Assembly: GCF_002968335.2 (NCBI RefSeq)
Contig: NZ_CP134398.1
Span: 4,836,001-4,900,000 of the forward strand
DNA: 64,000 nt
Source: Mycobacterium sp. ITM-2016-00316
GTDB lineage: Bacteria; Actinomycetota; Actinomycetes; Mycobacteriales; Mycobacteriaceae
Reading direction: 5' to 3'
Every line of letters begins with the position of its first letter. Positions within the stretch are counted from its first letter, which is position 1. Both the position numbers and the translations under genes were made by a program. This document shows, piece by piece, positions 51,859 to 60,940 of this stretch. The notes beneath the pieces are model-generated. The model was not told where the DNA came from, did not search any database, and saw only the letters and a list, made by a program, of their open reading frames with translations.

Positions 51859-52686
51859 TCAGTAAGTCCACTGCTTTCGCGTCTCTCGGGCCAGGTTTTG
51901 CACGTCGGACAACGATTGCCACATCCCATGCCGGCCCGACACCGCTACGTCGTACACATTCATACCGGAGCGGCGGCATCGGGACACCACCCGGCTGATG
52001 TCGTCGGGCGGACAGACCAAGCTGTCGTCAGCGTGAACCACCTGCAGCGGGAACGCCTGAACACCATTGGACCGCAACATGTCACGGGCGAAACATCCCC
52101 GACTCAAGGCATAACCCAACAGGGCCAGATCACCAGCCCGATGCGGCACAGAGTCCGGCACGAACTGATCGGCGCCCTCTGCTGGATGGCCGGCGACCCA
52201 CCGCTCCTCTGCCCGGGCCGCCGCCATGAGTCGCAGTGGATTTCGGCGCCTGGCCGAAGCCGGCTCAATGGCGACCAGGTGCCCAACCCGAAGCAGACCG
52301 GGATCAGCCGCCGCCGCGGCAGCGATGCCTGCGCCCAACGAGTAGCCCACCAGGGTCACCGGCCGCTGACGCAACCGATCATCGAACTGTGTGGCAGCGT
52401 ATACCATTCTGCGTGCCACTCGGGTGAAATCGCCATGACGCAAGCCGGCCCGCTCGGGTCTGCTGAGTTTACCGCCGGCGTATCCGCAACCGGGCGTATC
52501 GACAACGGTGACCCGTGCCTTCCATTCGCGTGCCAGTAAGTCGTACCGGCGCATCTCGACTGGATCGACGCAGGCGCGCATGCCCATGAATACGAGAACG
52601 TTCAGCTCCGCATCGGCAGGACCGATCGTCGCAACCCTGAGCCCATCTATATCTTCGGACTCGTGCCCCGCCTCATTGCCACTCAT
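51859..52686 (-). CDS. Alpha/beta-hydrolase-fold protein (third gene of kinase operon)
   Basis: 275 residues from ATG 52686, which overlaps the receiver gene stop by four bases. Nucleophile elbow VTLVGYSLGAGIAAAAAADP, upstream strand NVLVFMGMRACVD, late acid VVHADDSLVCPPDD and His in SGRHGMWQS: a full Ser-Asp-His triad seems present. It probably hydrolyses or binds a small ester or amide, possibly the signal or product of the kinase/receiver pair encoded just upstream. The longer frame to 52758 overlaps the receiver gene and is unlikely. Confidence 0.75.
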   Translation of the reverse strand: MSGNEAGHESEDIDGLRVATIGPADAELNVLVFMGMRACVDPVEMRRYDLLAREWKARVTVVDTPGCGYAGGKLSRPERAGLRHGDFTRVARRMVYAATQFDDRLRQRPVTLVGYSLGAGIAAAAAADPGLLRVGHLVAIEPASARRRNPLRLMAAARAEERWVAGHPAEGADQFVPDSVPHRAGDLALLGYALSRGCFARDMLRSNGVQAFPLQVVHADDSLVCPPDDISRVVSRCRRSGMNVYDVAVSGRHGMWQSLSDVQNLARETRKQWTY

Positions 52687-53621
52687 CGGTGTTGGCCACC
52701 ATCGCGCCACCTCGTCAACGCAAACCGGACGTCCTCGGAACCGAAAAACTCTCGGCATTCCCTGTGCACCGCAAGAAAATCAGTGAACGGGTTGAAGGAA
52801 TCCCAGGCCTTCAAAGCCCGCGGTAGGTGATCGACGTCGAATTGTGGCCATCGATTCTTCTGCCGTACATCGGGGAACCCTTGATGCACCTCTTCGAGAT
52901 ATATCTGCCAGGCCGCCATTGCGGGAGAAAGCGTGTTGGCGAATGCTCTGCGCTGCGGATTCTGGGTGATCGCCTGAATACGTGCGTTGAGCGCCTTGAT
53001 GAAACCGCGATGAACGCCCTCGAGGCTGGTCAACGCGTGCAACCAGTCGAAGGCCTCTTCATCGCTGTATTCCACGTTGAGCATGGCGTCCAAAGCAGCA
53101 CTGGCGTCCAGGACACGTTTCCACGCAGGGTTGAGCTTGGCATGCAGCTCGGGCTTGAGCAGTTCCTCGACCAACCGATCAGCCAGCGGCCCGCCCGGTT
53201 CATCAAACCGGGTGATGCTCAACGGCTTGGCGTTCAACCACAGGGTCGCCGCGCTCATGAACAGCGGCGCGTGTGCCGCCGAGTCGTTGGTCAGCGCCCA
53301 CAGACGAAGGGTCGGATCCGCGGCATGCGCCCAGTCGAGCACACCCAGACCTGTGCTCACCGTGTACTTCGAGCCCGCCGGTCCCGGTACCTCGACACGG
53401 GCGTGCCAAACGTCAGGCCGGTCACCGCCGAGGCCGAAATCAGCTATCACACCGTCGAATTCACATCGTTCACCTGCGTTGGACAACGTCGCGATGGCAT
53501 CAGGAGCCGAGTTCATGATGCGGAACTCGATGTCGACCCGCTTGGCGCGGTAGTGACGTTCGAATGCCCGGTAACCAGATTGCTTTCCAGGGTCGTTCTC
53601 GACGATCATGTACACCGTCAC
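52683..53621 (-). CDS. Receiver-domain protein with unknown C-terminal output
   Basis: 312 residues from GTG 53621 (GGGAGG upstream). Residues ~1-150 keep the receiver landmarks: acidic pocket in YMIVENDPGK, phospho-Asp in GVIADFGLGGDRPDV, Thr in LWALTND and Lys in LNAKPLS, but with longer loops than a CheY domain. The C-terminal ~160 residues are helical and unfamiliar (AMLNVEYSDEEAFDWLHALT). It overlaps the kinase-like gene upstream and the hydrolase downstream by four bases each, so it is the presumed phosphorylation partner of that kinase. Confidence 0.7.
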   Translation of the reverse strand: MTVYMIVENDPGKQSGYRAFERHYRAKRVDIEFRIMNSAPDAIATLSNAGERCEFDGVIADFGLGGDRPDVWHARVEVPGPAGSKYTVSTGLGVLDWAHAADPTLRLWALTNDSAAHAPLFMSAATLWLNAKPLSITRFDEPGGPLADRLVEELLKPELHAKLNPAWKRVLDASAALDAMLNVEYSDEEAFDWLHALTSLEGVHRGFIKALNARIQAITQNPQRRAFANTLSPAMAAWQIYLEEVHQGFPDVRQKNRWPQFDVDHLPRALKAWDSFNPFTDFLAVHRECREFFGSEDVRFALTRWRDGGQHR

Positions 53622-55102
53622 AGAGCCTCCCGCGCTGTTTCGTCCCACCCGTAGCTGCGGACAGGCGGCCGGTCCCGCCAGGAGGCAATGATCCGTTTGG
53701 TTCCGTCGCCCATATCCTCTTGGTTCAACTCGCCATCAAAGGTGTCGTCCAGCCAGTCGCGCAGAGACTCAAGGGTACTGCCGTCAGTGCACCAGCGTTG
53801 CGGAGCCACCAACGGCAGGTGATCGCGCACCGCCAGGTGGTACTTCAGATCGTGGCCCGCACCGGTGGTGAATCCCGCTACTTCGACGATCTTGGGAGAG
53901 TCCAGATGTTCGCCCTTGTGCAACGCCTGACCGGCGTTGTGCACCAGAGCGGTGGCCATCCGTATTGCCACGGCCTGATTCTCGCGCCGGATATCGGCTG
54001 GCCAGGTGATCGTGCAGGTGATGTCACCCGGTCCCAAACCATAAGGTGAAGCGATCTTCTCCACGAGATCTTCGATGCTCAGCGTCGGCGAGGCATCTAT
54101 TCCCACCCGTGCGCTCAGGTGCGTCAGGTACGCCTCGAAGGCAGCCAGGTCGATCGCCTCCCGGTAGGGAACCTGTGGGATTGCCCGAACAACCCGCACG
54201 GCGGATTTCGCCGCGTTCAGATCATCGTGCACGACACCTCCGAGCTCACGGCGCGCGTCGATGACCGCCTCCCGTGCGACGCCGGCAGCCGCCGCGACCA
54301 CTCGGTCGTGGTTGCGGATGGTCACCCCCAGCAGCAGCGTCAGGGTAGCCGCGGCGTAGGCCAGCGGCAGCATCTCAGGCTCCCAGCGACCGTAGTGATG
54401 ACCAACGGCGACAATGGCGACCACCACGGCCAGCGAGAGCAGCGGAACGGCCGGCCGGACACGATGCATGATGGGTGGCATCGTGCTCGTCTCGGTGTAG
54501 TTTGCCGGATCCAGAAACGAACTGGCCAGACCGGAGTTCACATAGAGAGTGGCCGCCGCCAGCGATATTATTTTCACCGCCGCGAGATCGCCGCCGGGCG
54601 GCGAGATGGCGACCGCGACAACGTTCAGTGGGCAGGCCAGCACCCCTAACAACCCGGTCACGTTCAACAACTTCGTCTGGTGATGCTCGTCGGCCATGTC
54701 ACGCATATCACGGACGATCTCCCACCGCGGCTCGGTATCGCGATGGATGAAGCGGTACAGGTAGATCTCCAGTACGACCTGCACCCATCCTGGAATCAGC
54801 AGCACCAGACACCACCAGCGTGCGTCCAGCACGACCAGCGCGACGGTGATCGCCAGCAGGAACGCCAGCCGCGCCACATAGGGCCGCAGCCGGTCATATC
54901 CCCTGACCCGCGCCACCGCGACCTTGTCGTGCCAGTCGCTGAACGTAGCCCGGGTGATCAGGTCGACGGGCAGTTGAAGCCAGGGCGAGGTTGTACGGGT
55001 CTCGTCATTGGGCATTTGCCACCAGTGCACGAGGTCGACGTCACGCCAGGTGTGCGCGTCGACGAACTGCGCCCTGAACCAGCGCGCAACACGCAAGGGC
55101 AT
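53618..55102 (-). CDS. Membrane histidine-kinase-like protein (degenerate GHKL)
   Basis: 494 residues from ATG 55102 (CAGGAG upstream; ATG 55123 is weaker). About six membrane helices in residues 75-265, then a helical segment with RRELGGVVHDDLNAAKSAVR, like a HisKA_3 box with the phospho-His, and AIRMATALVHNAGQALHKGE, like the ATP-lid N box. The normal G boxes are not recognisable. Followed by a receiver gene in the same operon, so a two-component role is likely. A clear paralogue begins at 64000 on the same strand. Confidence 0.72.
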   Translation of the reverse strand: MPLRVARWFRAQFVDAHTWRDVDLVHWWQMPNDETRTTSPWLQLPVDLITRATFSDWHDKVAVARVRGYDRLRPYVARLAFLLAITVALVVLDARWWCLVLLIPGWVQVVLEIYLYRFIHRDTEPRWEIVRDMRDMADEHHQTKLLNVTGLLGVLACPLNVVAVAISPPGGDLAAVKIISLAAATLYVNSGLASSFLDPANYTETSTMPPIMHRVRPAVPLLSLAVVVAIVAVGHHYGRWEPEMLPLAYAAATLTLLLGVTIRNHDRVVAAAAGVAREAVIDARRELGGVVHDDLNAAKSAVRVVRAIPQVPYREAIDLAAFEAYLTHLSARVGIDASPTLSIEDLVEKIASPYGLGPGDITCTITWPADIRRENQAVAIRMATALVHNAGQALHKGEHLDSPKIVEVAGFTTGAGHDLKYHLAVRDHLPLVAPQRWCTDGSTLESLRDWLDDTFDGELNQEDMGDGTKRIIASWRDRPPVRSYGWDETAREAL

Positions 55103-55252
55103 CCGCAACTCCTGTCTGTGCATATCGCGGGCGACTCAACGCCGTGACCTCATCGGAGCATTCTTACCGTGTTCATGCCGCGCCGTATTGCCTCTGGGCA
55201 ATTGATTGCTCGCACGCAATGACCCTGTCGCGAACTTCGGTATCCGTAATGC

Positions 55253-55612
55253 ATGGAATCGAACCGAGTGCCGACCCAATCCGCGCCGCTGCAGCGCCTT
55301 CCGTCGTGCGGTCAACCCACAATCCGACGTCCCCTGTGCTCGGGCTGCGCCGAACGATCGGAGCCGCCGCCGAGGAACAAGACCCGACGGCCCTCGTTGA
55401 GCCCGCGGGAGATCGAGGTGTTGGTCCATTGGCTGAAAGAGGAGAGTAAAATCGCGACTGGCCAGTCCCTCTACATCACCGCGAGCACGGTCAGGACGCA
55501 CTTGCAGCGCATCCGTCGCAAATACGAAGAGGTTGATCGGCCGGCCCGCACGAAGACCGCGCTGGCTGTACGGGCGATACAGGATGGTCTGGTCGATGTC
55601 GACGAGTTGTAG
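55253..55612 (+). CDS. LuxR-type HTH protein
   Basis: 119 residues; the C-terminal ~75 form a GerE/LuxR DNA-binding domain (LSPREIEVLVHWLKEESKIA, STVRTHLQRIRRKYEEVDRP) ending AIQDGLVDVDEL. The short N-terminus holds three cysteines (CGQ, LCSGCAE) and no receiver. It is divergent from the kinase operon (150 bp gap) and 88 bp before the channel gene, and resembles the second LuxR gene at 58111-58446. It presumably switches this system's transcription. Confidence 0.8.
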   Translation: MESNRVPTQSAPLQRLPSCGQPTIRRPLCSGCAERSEPPPRNKTRRPSLSPREIEVLVHWLKEESKIATGQSLYITASTVRTHLQRIRRKYEEVDRPARTKTALAVRAIQDGLVDVDEL

Positions 55613-55700
55613 CCCTACGCGGAGGCCGGACGGCGCGTCCGGCCTCCGCTCCTGACGGCCGCCCTGCTGTCGCCCGAACGACCGACAGCGGTTGGCGGAG

Positions 55701-58469
55701 ATGCTCACGCGCCGAACGCGGTTGACCGGTGCCGTCTCGTCCGTGTCCGAAGTTGCAACGGCCCCGGCCGACCACATCGACGGCGAGGCGACTGCGGTAG
55801 CGAACCGCCCGCTACAGATCGCAGCGCGGGTGCTGCGCTATCTGGTGGCGGCAATATATCTCGCCGCCGTCGGCTACCTGTGCGCCGTCGCGCTCGACCC
55901 GAACCTGCTTCTGGCGGTGCCGACATGGCTGCGATGGTTCGGCGCACCAGGATCCTGGGTCACCCTCGCAGTGGTGTTGCTCATTCCGCTCACGCTCATC
56001 CCGTTGTCACGGGTGTCGGTTCGTCGACGGTTTTCGGCGAACCCACTCCTCATCGTCGCGGTGATGGCTGCATCCGCCGCGACCCTCGGGTTCGCGTCGT
56101 TCCTCGATTGCCATGGCAACCAGTCCAAGGTGTTCGCTCCGCTGGCGTGGACGCTGGGATTGTTCGTGGGCACCGCCGAGGAGTGCTACGGCAAAGCAGG
56201 CACTGGATCGTGTGCGGAACTGGCCGTTCCGGCTGCACTTGAGCTGGCCCGTCTGCTGGCCATCGCGACAACGCTGACCACTGCCGTTGCGGCCGCCCGG
56301 ACGCTGTTCCGGGCTCAGTTCGACCGCCTCGCCATCTGGCGGGCACGGTCGCTGACCGTCGTGGTCGGAGTCGACGAGGACACGATGTCCATGGTGCACG
56401 CCATCGCCCAACGGTTAGGACGTCGGGAAACTCTGGTCATCGTCACAAGCGCAGTAAACCGCAACTGCATCGCGGAGGCGCGCGGTATGGGTGCACGCGT
56501 TCGTGAGGTGGCATCGCTGGACCATAATGCGTTGGCAGAGCTGGCGATGTGGCGACACCTGGATCGGCTCTATCTGCTGCCCGCCGACCCGGTACGCAAT
56601 GAAACCCGGCTACGTGCAATCGATTTCGCGATGGATCGGATCAACATCGATAAACCCCGCCTCCCCCTGACCGTCCGGATCGACGACCCGTGGCAGGCCG
56701 AGACCTGGCGGCGCAGCTTCCTCGATACACGAGGAGCGGGGCGAACGAACACTGCAAGGTCGTCACGATGGGTCGCCGACGCTGTCGGCCGATACGAGAA
56801 CACCGCGGCGATCCTCGTCCGACATCTCGTTGACATCCATCCCGCAGAACCACCAAGCGAGACCGTGCTCATCTGCGGGGTGTATCCACTGACCTACGCC
56901 TTGATGTCGGAATTCGCCCAGGTCCGCCGTGAACAAGCGGTGTATCGGAATCCGCGCCGCGCACTCCCGATGCGTGTAGTCGTCATGGCCAACGGTGCAT
57001 CCGGATTTCTCACCGACCACCGGATCCGCCAAGATCGGATCGCACCGGGCGAAACGGCACTCGATGTGTCCGCCGAGGACATCGAGCCGACCGTCGATGC
57101 CGTCAGCGCTTTTGTATCTTCCCACCAGGGCCGGTGCAACGTCATCCTGACCGATCCGTCAATGGAGACAAACGGCACCCGACTGGCCAACCGGCTGCCC
57201 AAGCTCCGGATCTACGGAGCCTCCCCGTCCAGCGGCGCACTGCCCAAAACATCGATTGTGAGCAATATCTTCCCGTTCCCGATCACCCTGGATTTTGAGC
57301 CGGATTCGCCGCAGGACGCCTGGGAGCGGGCCGCGGAACTGATCCATGAGGCCTACCGCGTGAACGCTCATAGAGCCGCAGACGAGGTCGCCGAACAGGT
57401 CGACAAGCCGTGGGTCAAGTTGGATCCGTTCTGGCAGCAGTCGAATCGCCGTCAAGTCACCCATACGCTCGCCTTGGTGGAGAGCGTCGGACAGACCTGG
57501 AACACCCTCGAGCATCCTCCAACTAGGCCACTGCCTCCCGACTTCGACGGCCTAGACCGATTCGACAAGCTGGCGCATCTGGGATTGTCACGACGCCGTT
57601 GTATCGACGTCATGGTCCGGGAGGAACACGAGAACTGGCGGTCGTTCTACGAGCGCGAAGGTTGGCGATACGCTCCGAAACGCCTCGATGAGAAGCGCCG
57701 GCACCATCGCCTGCTGAGCTGGGATGCGCTGCTGGAGCAGGACCAGAAACTGCTCGCCGAGATCGCTCAATGCGAGGAGACGGGCGTGGAACCGCCGGAA
57801 TTGCGACTTCACGAAAATCGTTCCCTGGACAGTCTTGTCGACGTCCTGCACACATTGCGCAGCCTAGGTTACCGGTCCATCCCCAAACACCAGTGGCGCA
57901 GATTCCAACTCTCGAATGATGCTCCCGCCCAACCAGGGCAGGCTGACGTCGTCCTGGCGCGCGAGATTCTGGATGAGGAGATCATCGCCACGACCGACGG
58001 TGAAGTACTCGCGCAGATCGGCGACTGGGTGATCCAGGGAGCGCACGGTGAGGAACCTCCGATCCCTGCAGCGACATTCCTGAAGTTGTACGACGGCCCG
58101 CTCCGACGCCCTAGATGTGGTCGCGGATCTGGTCGATCTCGATCAACCCGTCCTCGATCACGCGTAGGAGCAACGCCACCTTGGACTTCGCCGGTCTGCC
58201 CAAAGAGTCGTATTTGCGTCGGATCCGGTCAATATGAGTCTTCACCGTGTACGGCGATACGAAGAGCTCTCGGGCTGCGGACTCTTTCGTTGTGCCCAGC
58301 AGCCAGGCCAACAGCACCTGTCGCTCACGGTCGGCAAGTGCAGGCCGGTCGAGCCGCCGTATGCCGGTCAGACCTCGGCGCATCACACACGAGCAGCACT
58401 GGTGACCGACATCCGACTGCTCTCCAGAGAAACTGTTGTCGGGCAAGTGATTCGACTCCTCAGGACTAA
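55701..58469 (+). CDS. Channel-like protein: 4 TM + TrkA/RCK-type domain + RyR domain + PGDYG-like domain
   Basis: Four membrane helices (~44-64, 84-104, 114-134, 178-200; numbers from ATG 55701) and a Cys-containing loop suggest an ion channel. A Rossmann RCK-like domain follows (LTVVVGVDEDTMSMVHAIAQ, then VIVTSAVNRNCIAEARGMGA) and a second such unit (TVLICGVYPLTYALMSEFAQ). Residues ~630-690 match a RyR domain (VREEHENWRSFYEREGWRYA, then LDEKRRHHRLLSWDALL). Residues ~750-800 resemble a PGDYG domain (TTDGEVLAQIGDWVIQG, FLKLYD). The last ~120 residues are antisense to a LuxR gene and look spurious: a one-base shift near 58100 would end it at TAG 58112. Confidence 0.8.
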   Translation: MLTRRTRLTGAVSSVSEVATAPADHIDGEATAVANRPLQIAARVLRYLVAAIYLAAVGYLCAVALDPNLLLAVPTWLRWFGAPGSWVTLAVVLLIPLTLIPLSRVSVRRRFSANPLLIVAVMAASAATLGFASFLDCHGNQSKVFAPLAWTLGLFVGTAEECYGKAGTGSCAELAVPAALELARLLAIATTLTTAVAAARTLFRAQFDRLAIWRARSLTVVVGVDEDTMSMVHAIAQRLGRRETLVIVTSAVNRNCIAEARGMGARVREVASLDHNALAELAMWRHLDRLYLLPADPVRNETRLRAIDFAMDRINIDKPRLPLTVRIDDPWQAETWRRSFLDTRGAGRTNTARSSRWVADAVGRYENTAAILVRHLVDIHPAEPPSETVLICGVYPLTYALMSEFAQVRREQAVYRNPRRALPMRVVVMANGASGFLTDHRIRQDRIAPGETALDVSAEDIEPTVDAVSAFVSSHQGRCNVILTDPSMETNGTRLANRLPKLRIYGASPSSGALPKTSIVSNIFPFPITLDFEPDSPQDAWERAAELIHEAYRVNAHRAADEVAEQVDKPWVKLDPFWQQSNRRQVTHTLALVESVGQTWNTLEHPPTRPLPPDFDGLDRFDKLAHLGLSRRRCIDVMVREEHENWRSFYEREGWRYAPKRLDEKRRHHRLLSWDALLEQDQKLLAEIAQCEETGVEPPELRLHENRSLDSLVDVLHTLRSLGYRSIPKHQWRRFQLSNDAPAQPGQADVVLAREILDEEIIATTDGEVLAQIGDWVIQGAHGEEPPIPAATFLKLYDGPLRRPRCGRGSGRSRSTRPRSRVGATPPWTSPVCPKSRICVGSGQYESSPCTAIRRALGLRTLSLCPAARPTAPVAHGRQVQAGRAAVCRSDLGASHTSSTGDRHPTALQRNCCRASDSTPQD
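58111..58446 (-). CDS. Second LuxR-type HTH protein
   Basis: 111 residues. C-terminal GerE domain LADRERQVLLAWLLGTTKES, SPYTVKTHIDRIRRKYDSLG, ending VIEDGLIEIDQI, closely similar in layout to the protein at 55253. N-terminus has a Cys cluster (HQCCSC). It converges on the channel gene and overlaps its 3' extension completely, which argues that the extension is not native. Both LuxR proteins flank the channel, suggesting they regulate it. Confidence 0.8.
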   Translation of the reverse strand: MPDNSFSGEQSDVGHQCCSCVMRRGLTGIRRLDRPALADRERQVLLAWLLGTTKESAARELFVSPYTVKTHIDRIRRKYDSLGRPAKSKVALLLRVIEDGLIEIDQIRDHI

Positions 58470-58798
58470 TTCTCAGCTACGTGGCGGACCAGTTCCGCAC
58501 GTGGAGGCTCGATTCCATCAGGCTTCCAGCGCCACCCATTGCCTGAGCGCAATGAACCATCCGGGTGTGATGTTCGAGGAACACATGAAGCTGGCACACC
58601 TGAGGGTCGGTCCAGACCTGAGTTGCATATCTCCAATAGCCATTCAGGTCGGGCCGATCCGATGGCAAGGCGCCTGGCACCCGCGTCACTACCCATTACC
58701 TGTCGACATGCGGTGGACGTTCGCACATTGCCGTCAATTCTCTCTTCCAGCCGCGTGAGCCCTGTTGCGAGGCGGGCAAACGGTACTACGGTGATTCC
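58447..58798. other. No supported gene
   Basis: 352 bases between the divergent LuxR and PGDYG-protein genes. Frames on both strands have no recognisable motifs; it should contain both promoters. Confidence 0.45.
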
Positions 58799-59218
58799 AT
58801 GGCTCACGCCCTGTCGCCTACCGAGATCCAGCGTCTGCTCGACGGCGCGCACAGCTTTCGGTCAAGGCTCCAGGTGCGTGCCGTGCGAGTCCTTGAAGAA
58901 TCCGAATGGCGCACGACCCACGGCGAGGTGCTGCATGCGCAGGCCGGCGACTGGTGGGTGATCGACGGCGACGACCGCTGGTCGGTTGCCGACGATGTCT
59001 TTGCCAACACCTATGAGCAACTGGATGGTGATCACTATCGTAAAACTGCGACCGTCACCGCTGCCCGAATCCGGGACGCCTTCGCGCTACAAACCTTGGA
59101 AGGGTTGGCCGCCGGCGAGCCCGGTGACTGGTTGGTACGCAATCCTAGCGGCGAATGCTGGCCCGTCACCTCAGATGTGTTCAAACGTCGATATGTCCGG
59201 GTACAAGGGAAACAGTGA
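58799..59218 (+). CDS. Tandem PGDYG-like domain protein
   Basis: 139 residues made of two similar units: one around VRVLEESEWRTTHGEVLHAQ, AGDWWVIDGDDRWSVADDVF, and one around ARIRDAFALQTLEGLAAGEP, GDWLVRNPSGECWPVTSDVF. Both follow the PGDYG pattern (G-D-W/Y, then W-x-V-x-x-D-x-F) also seen near the C-terminus of the channel protein at 55701. The gene may supply the same binding module in free form. ATG 58799 has no strong ribosome site. Confidence 0.7.
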   Translation: MAHALSPTEIQRLLDGAHSFRSRLQVRAVRVLEESEWRTTHGEVLHAQAGDWWVIDGDDRWSVADDVFANTYEQLDGDHYRKTATVTAARIRDAFALQTLEGLAAGEPGDWLVRNPSGECWPVTSDVFKRRYVRVQGKQ

Positions 59219-59284
59219 GCCACAAGCGCCCTGTAGGACAGTCAGCCGATAGCGCGGCCTGTCGCCCGTGAATACGTTGTGCTC

Positions 59285-59677
59285 ATGGCAAATTGGAATG
59301 ACGTGGCCGGATACCTACGACAGAACTTCAAGATCAAGCAGGACTCGGATACCTTCCTGACGTTGGTCTTCGATGTCGGTGGAGGTCGATCGCAACTGGT
59401 GATGGTCTCGCACGGGTCGATGGATGCGACCGACGAAGAGTTCGCAATCATCGCCTCCCCGATTGCTGACGCCCGCATCACCAACATCCCGGCGCTACTG
59501 GACGAGGCCGCGGACTATGTTGTCGGAGGCGTTGTCAAGGTCGGCGAGACCTTGGCGCTCAGGCATGCTGTGCCCCTGAGCAATCTCGATTTGAACGAAC
59601 TGATGGGTCCATTGGAACTCGTCATGACCGCTGCCGATCACATGGAATCGAAATTCACCGGCGCCGACCGCATGTAG
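59285..59677 (+). CDS. YbjN / secretion-chaperone-like protein
   Basis: 130 residues from ATG 59285 (GTG 59279 alternative). NWNDVAGYLRQNFKIKQDSD, then VFDVGGGRSQLVMVSHGSMD and LALRHAVPLSNLDLNELMGP, resembles the YbjN/T3SS-chaperone-like alpha-beta sandwich common in actinobacteria. No enzyme motif. It lies 66 bp after the PGDYG gene on the same strand and 38 bp before the NUDIX gene. Confidence 0.7.
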   Translation: MANWNDVAGYLRQNFKIKQDSDTFLTLVFDVGGGRSQLVMVSHGSMDATDEEFAIIASPIADARITNIPALLDEAADYVVGGVVKVGETLALRHAVPLSNLDLNELMGPLELVMTAADHMESKFTGADRM

Positions 59678-60130
59678 CCGCAGCCATCAGCTGTGGCATC
59701 AGCGCATGATGCAAGGTGGTGAGCTCTCCGCTTCGGAATGGGATTACGCTCCCTATGGCATGTGTGGACTTCGTACCGGTGCAACGAGGTCCCGCGGGAG
59801 ACATCGATCGTGTCGGTTTGATAAAGCGCGCCACTCCGTTCCCGGATCAACCGCTGCTGTGGTGCCATCTCGGCGGCAGAATACGGCGCAGCGAAACCGT
59901 TGCAGAGGCCTTGGCACGGCGCGCAAGCACGCTGCGTCGTGGTCAGCTCGACTTGCCGGACAACACCTACGCACCGCACGCACTCATGGAGTTCTTTCCC
60001 GACCCGAGAAATGGTGAATTCGGCGTCGATCCGCGAAAGCACGCAGTCAGCGTGTGCTACGCGGTGTCAATGGCCAAGTGGAAGTCCCCGCTGGTGGCCG
60101 GATAAAAGTCCCCACCCCGTGTGGTGATTC

Positions 60131-60940
60131 CTAGGTTGGTTGGGTGGTCTCCTTCCGGTGTTGGGCGTCTTTCATGCGGTAGGAGTCGCCGTCGGTGATG
60201 ACGACGGTGGCGTGGTGCAGCAGCCGGTCCAGGATGCTGACTGCGGTGGTGTGCTCGGGCAGGAACCGGCCCCATTCTTGGAATGGCCAGTGCGATCCGA
60301 TGGCCAGCGAGCGGCGTTCGTAGGCGCCGGCCACGAGCCGGAACAATAGTTGGGTGGCGGTGTCATGGAGCGGGGCGAAGCCCAGTTCGTCGAGGATGAT
60401 CAGATCGACCCGGAGCAGGGATTCGATGATCTTGCCGACGGTGTTGTCGGCCAGGCCGCGGTAGAGGGTTTCCACGAGGTCGGCGGCGGTGAAGTAGCGG
60501 ACCTTGTGCCCGGCATGGATGGCAGCGATGCCCAGTCCGATCAGGGTGTGGGACTTACCTGTTCCGGCGGGTCCGATGATGGCCAGGTTCTGTTGTGTGC
60601 GTATCCATTCCAGGCTGCATAGGTAGTCGAACACCTTCGGCTGGATCGAAGAGTCAGCCACGTCGAACGACTCGAGTGTCTTGGTCACTGGGAAGCCGGC
60701 GGCCTTGAGGCGGTTGACGACGTTGGAGGCATCCCGGGCCGCGAGTTCGGTTTCGATCAGGGTTCGCAGCACTTCCTCGGGGGTCCAGCGTTGGGTCTTC
60801 GCGGTGATCAACACTTCGGGTGCGGTGCGTCGGATCGCGGCCAGTTTGAGTCGCCGTAACCCGGCGTCGAGATCAGCGGCCAGCGGCGGAACTGACGGTG
60901 GCGCAACGGGTTTTACGGCCTTCGCTGATGTGCTGGTCAT
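60131..60940 (-). CDS. istB: IS21 helper ATPase IstB (copy 2)
   Basis: 269 residues, matching the copy at 44603: Walker A GPAGTGKSH, Walker B LIILDELGF. Overlaps istA by four bases. See copy 1 for function. Confidence 0.96.
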   Translation of the reverse strand: MTSTSAKAVKPVAPPSVPPLAADLDAGLRRLKLAAIRRTAPEVLITAKTQRWTPEEVLRTLIETELAARDASNVVNRLKAAGFPVTKTLESFDVADSSIQPKVFDYLCSLEWIRTQQNLAIIGPAGTGKSHTLIGLGIAAIHAGHKVRYFTAADLVETLYRGLADNTVGKIIESLLRVDLIILDELGFAPLHDTATQLLFRLVAGAYERRSLAIGSHWPFQEWGRFLPEHTTAVSILDRLLHHATVVITDGDSYRMKDAQHRKETTQPT

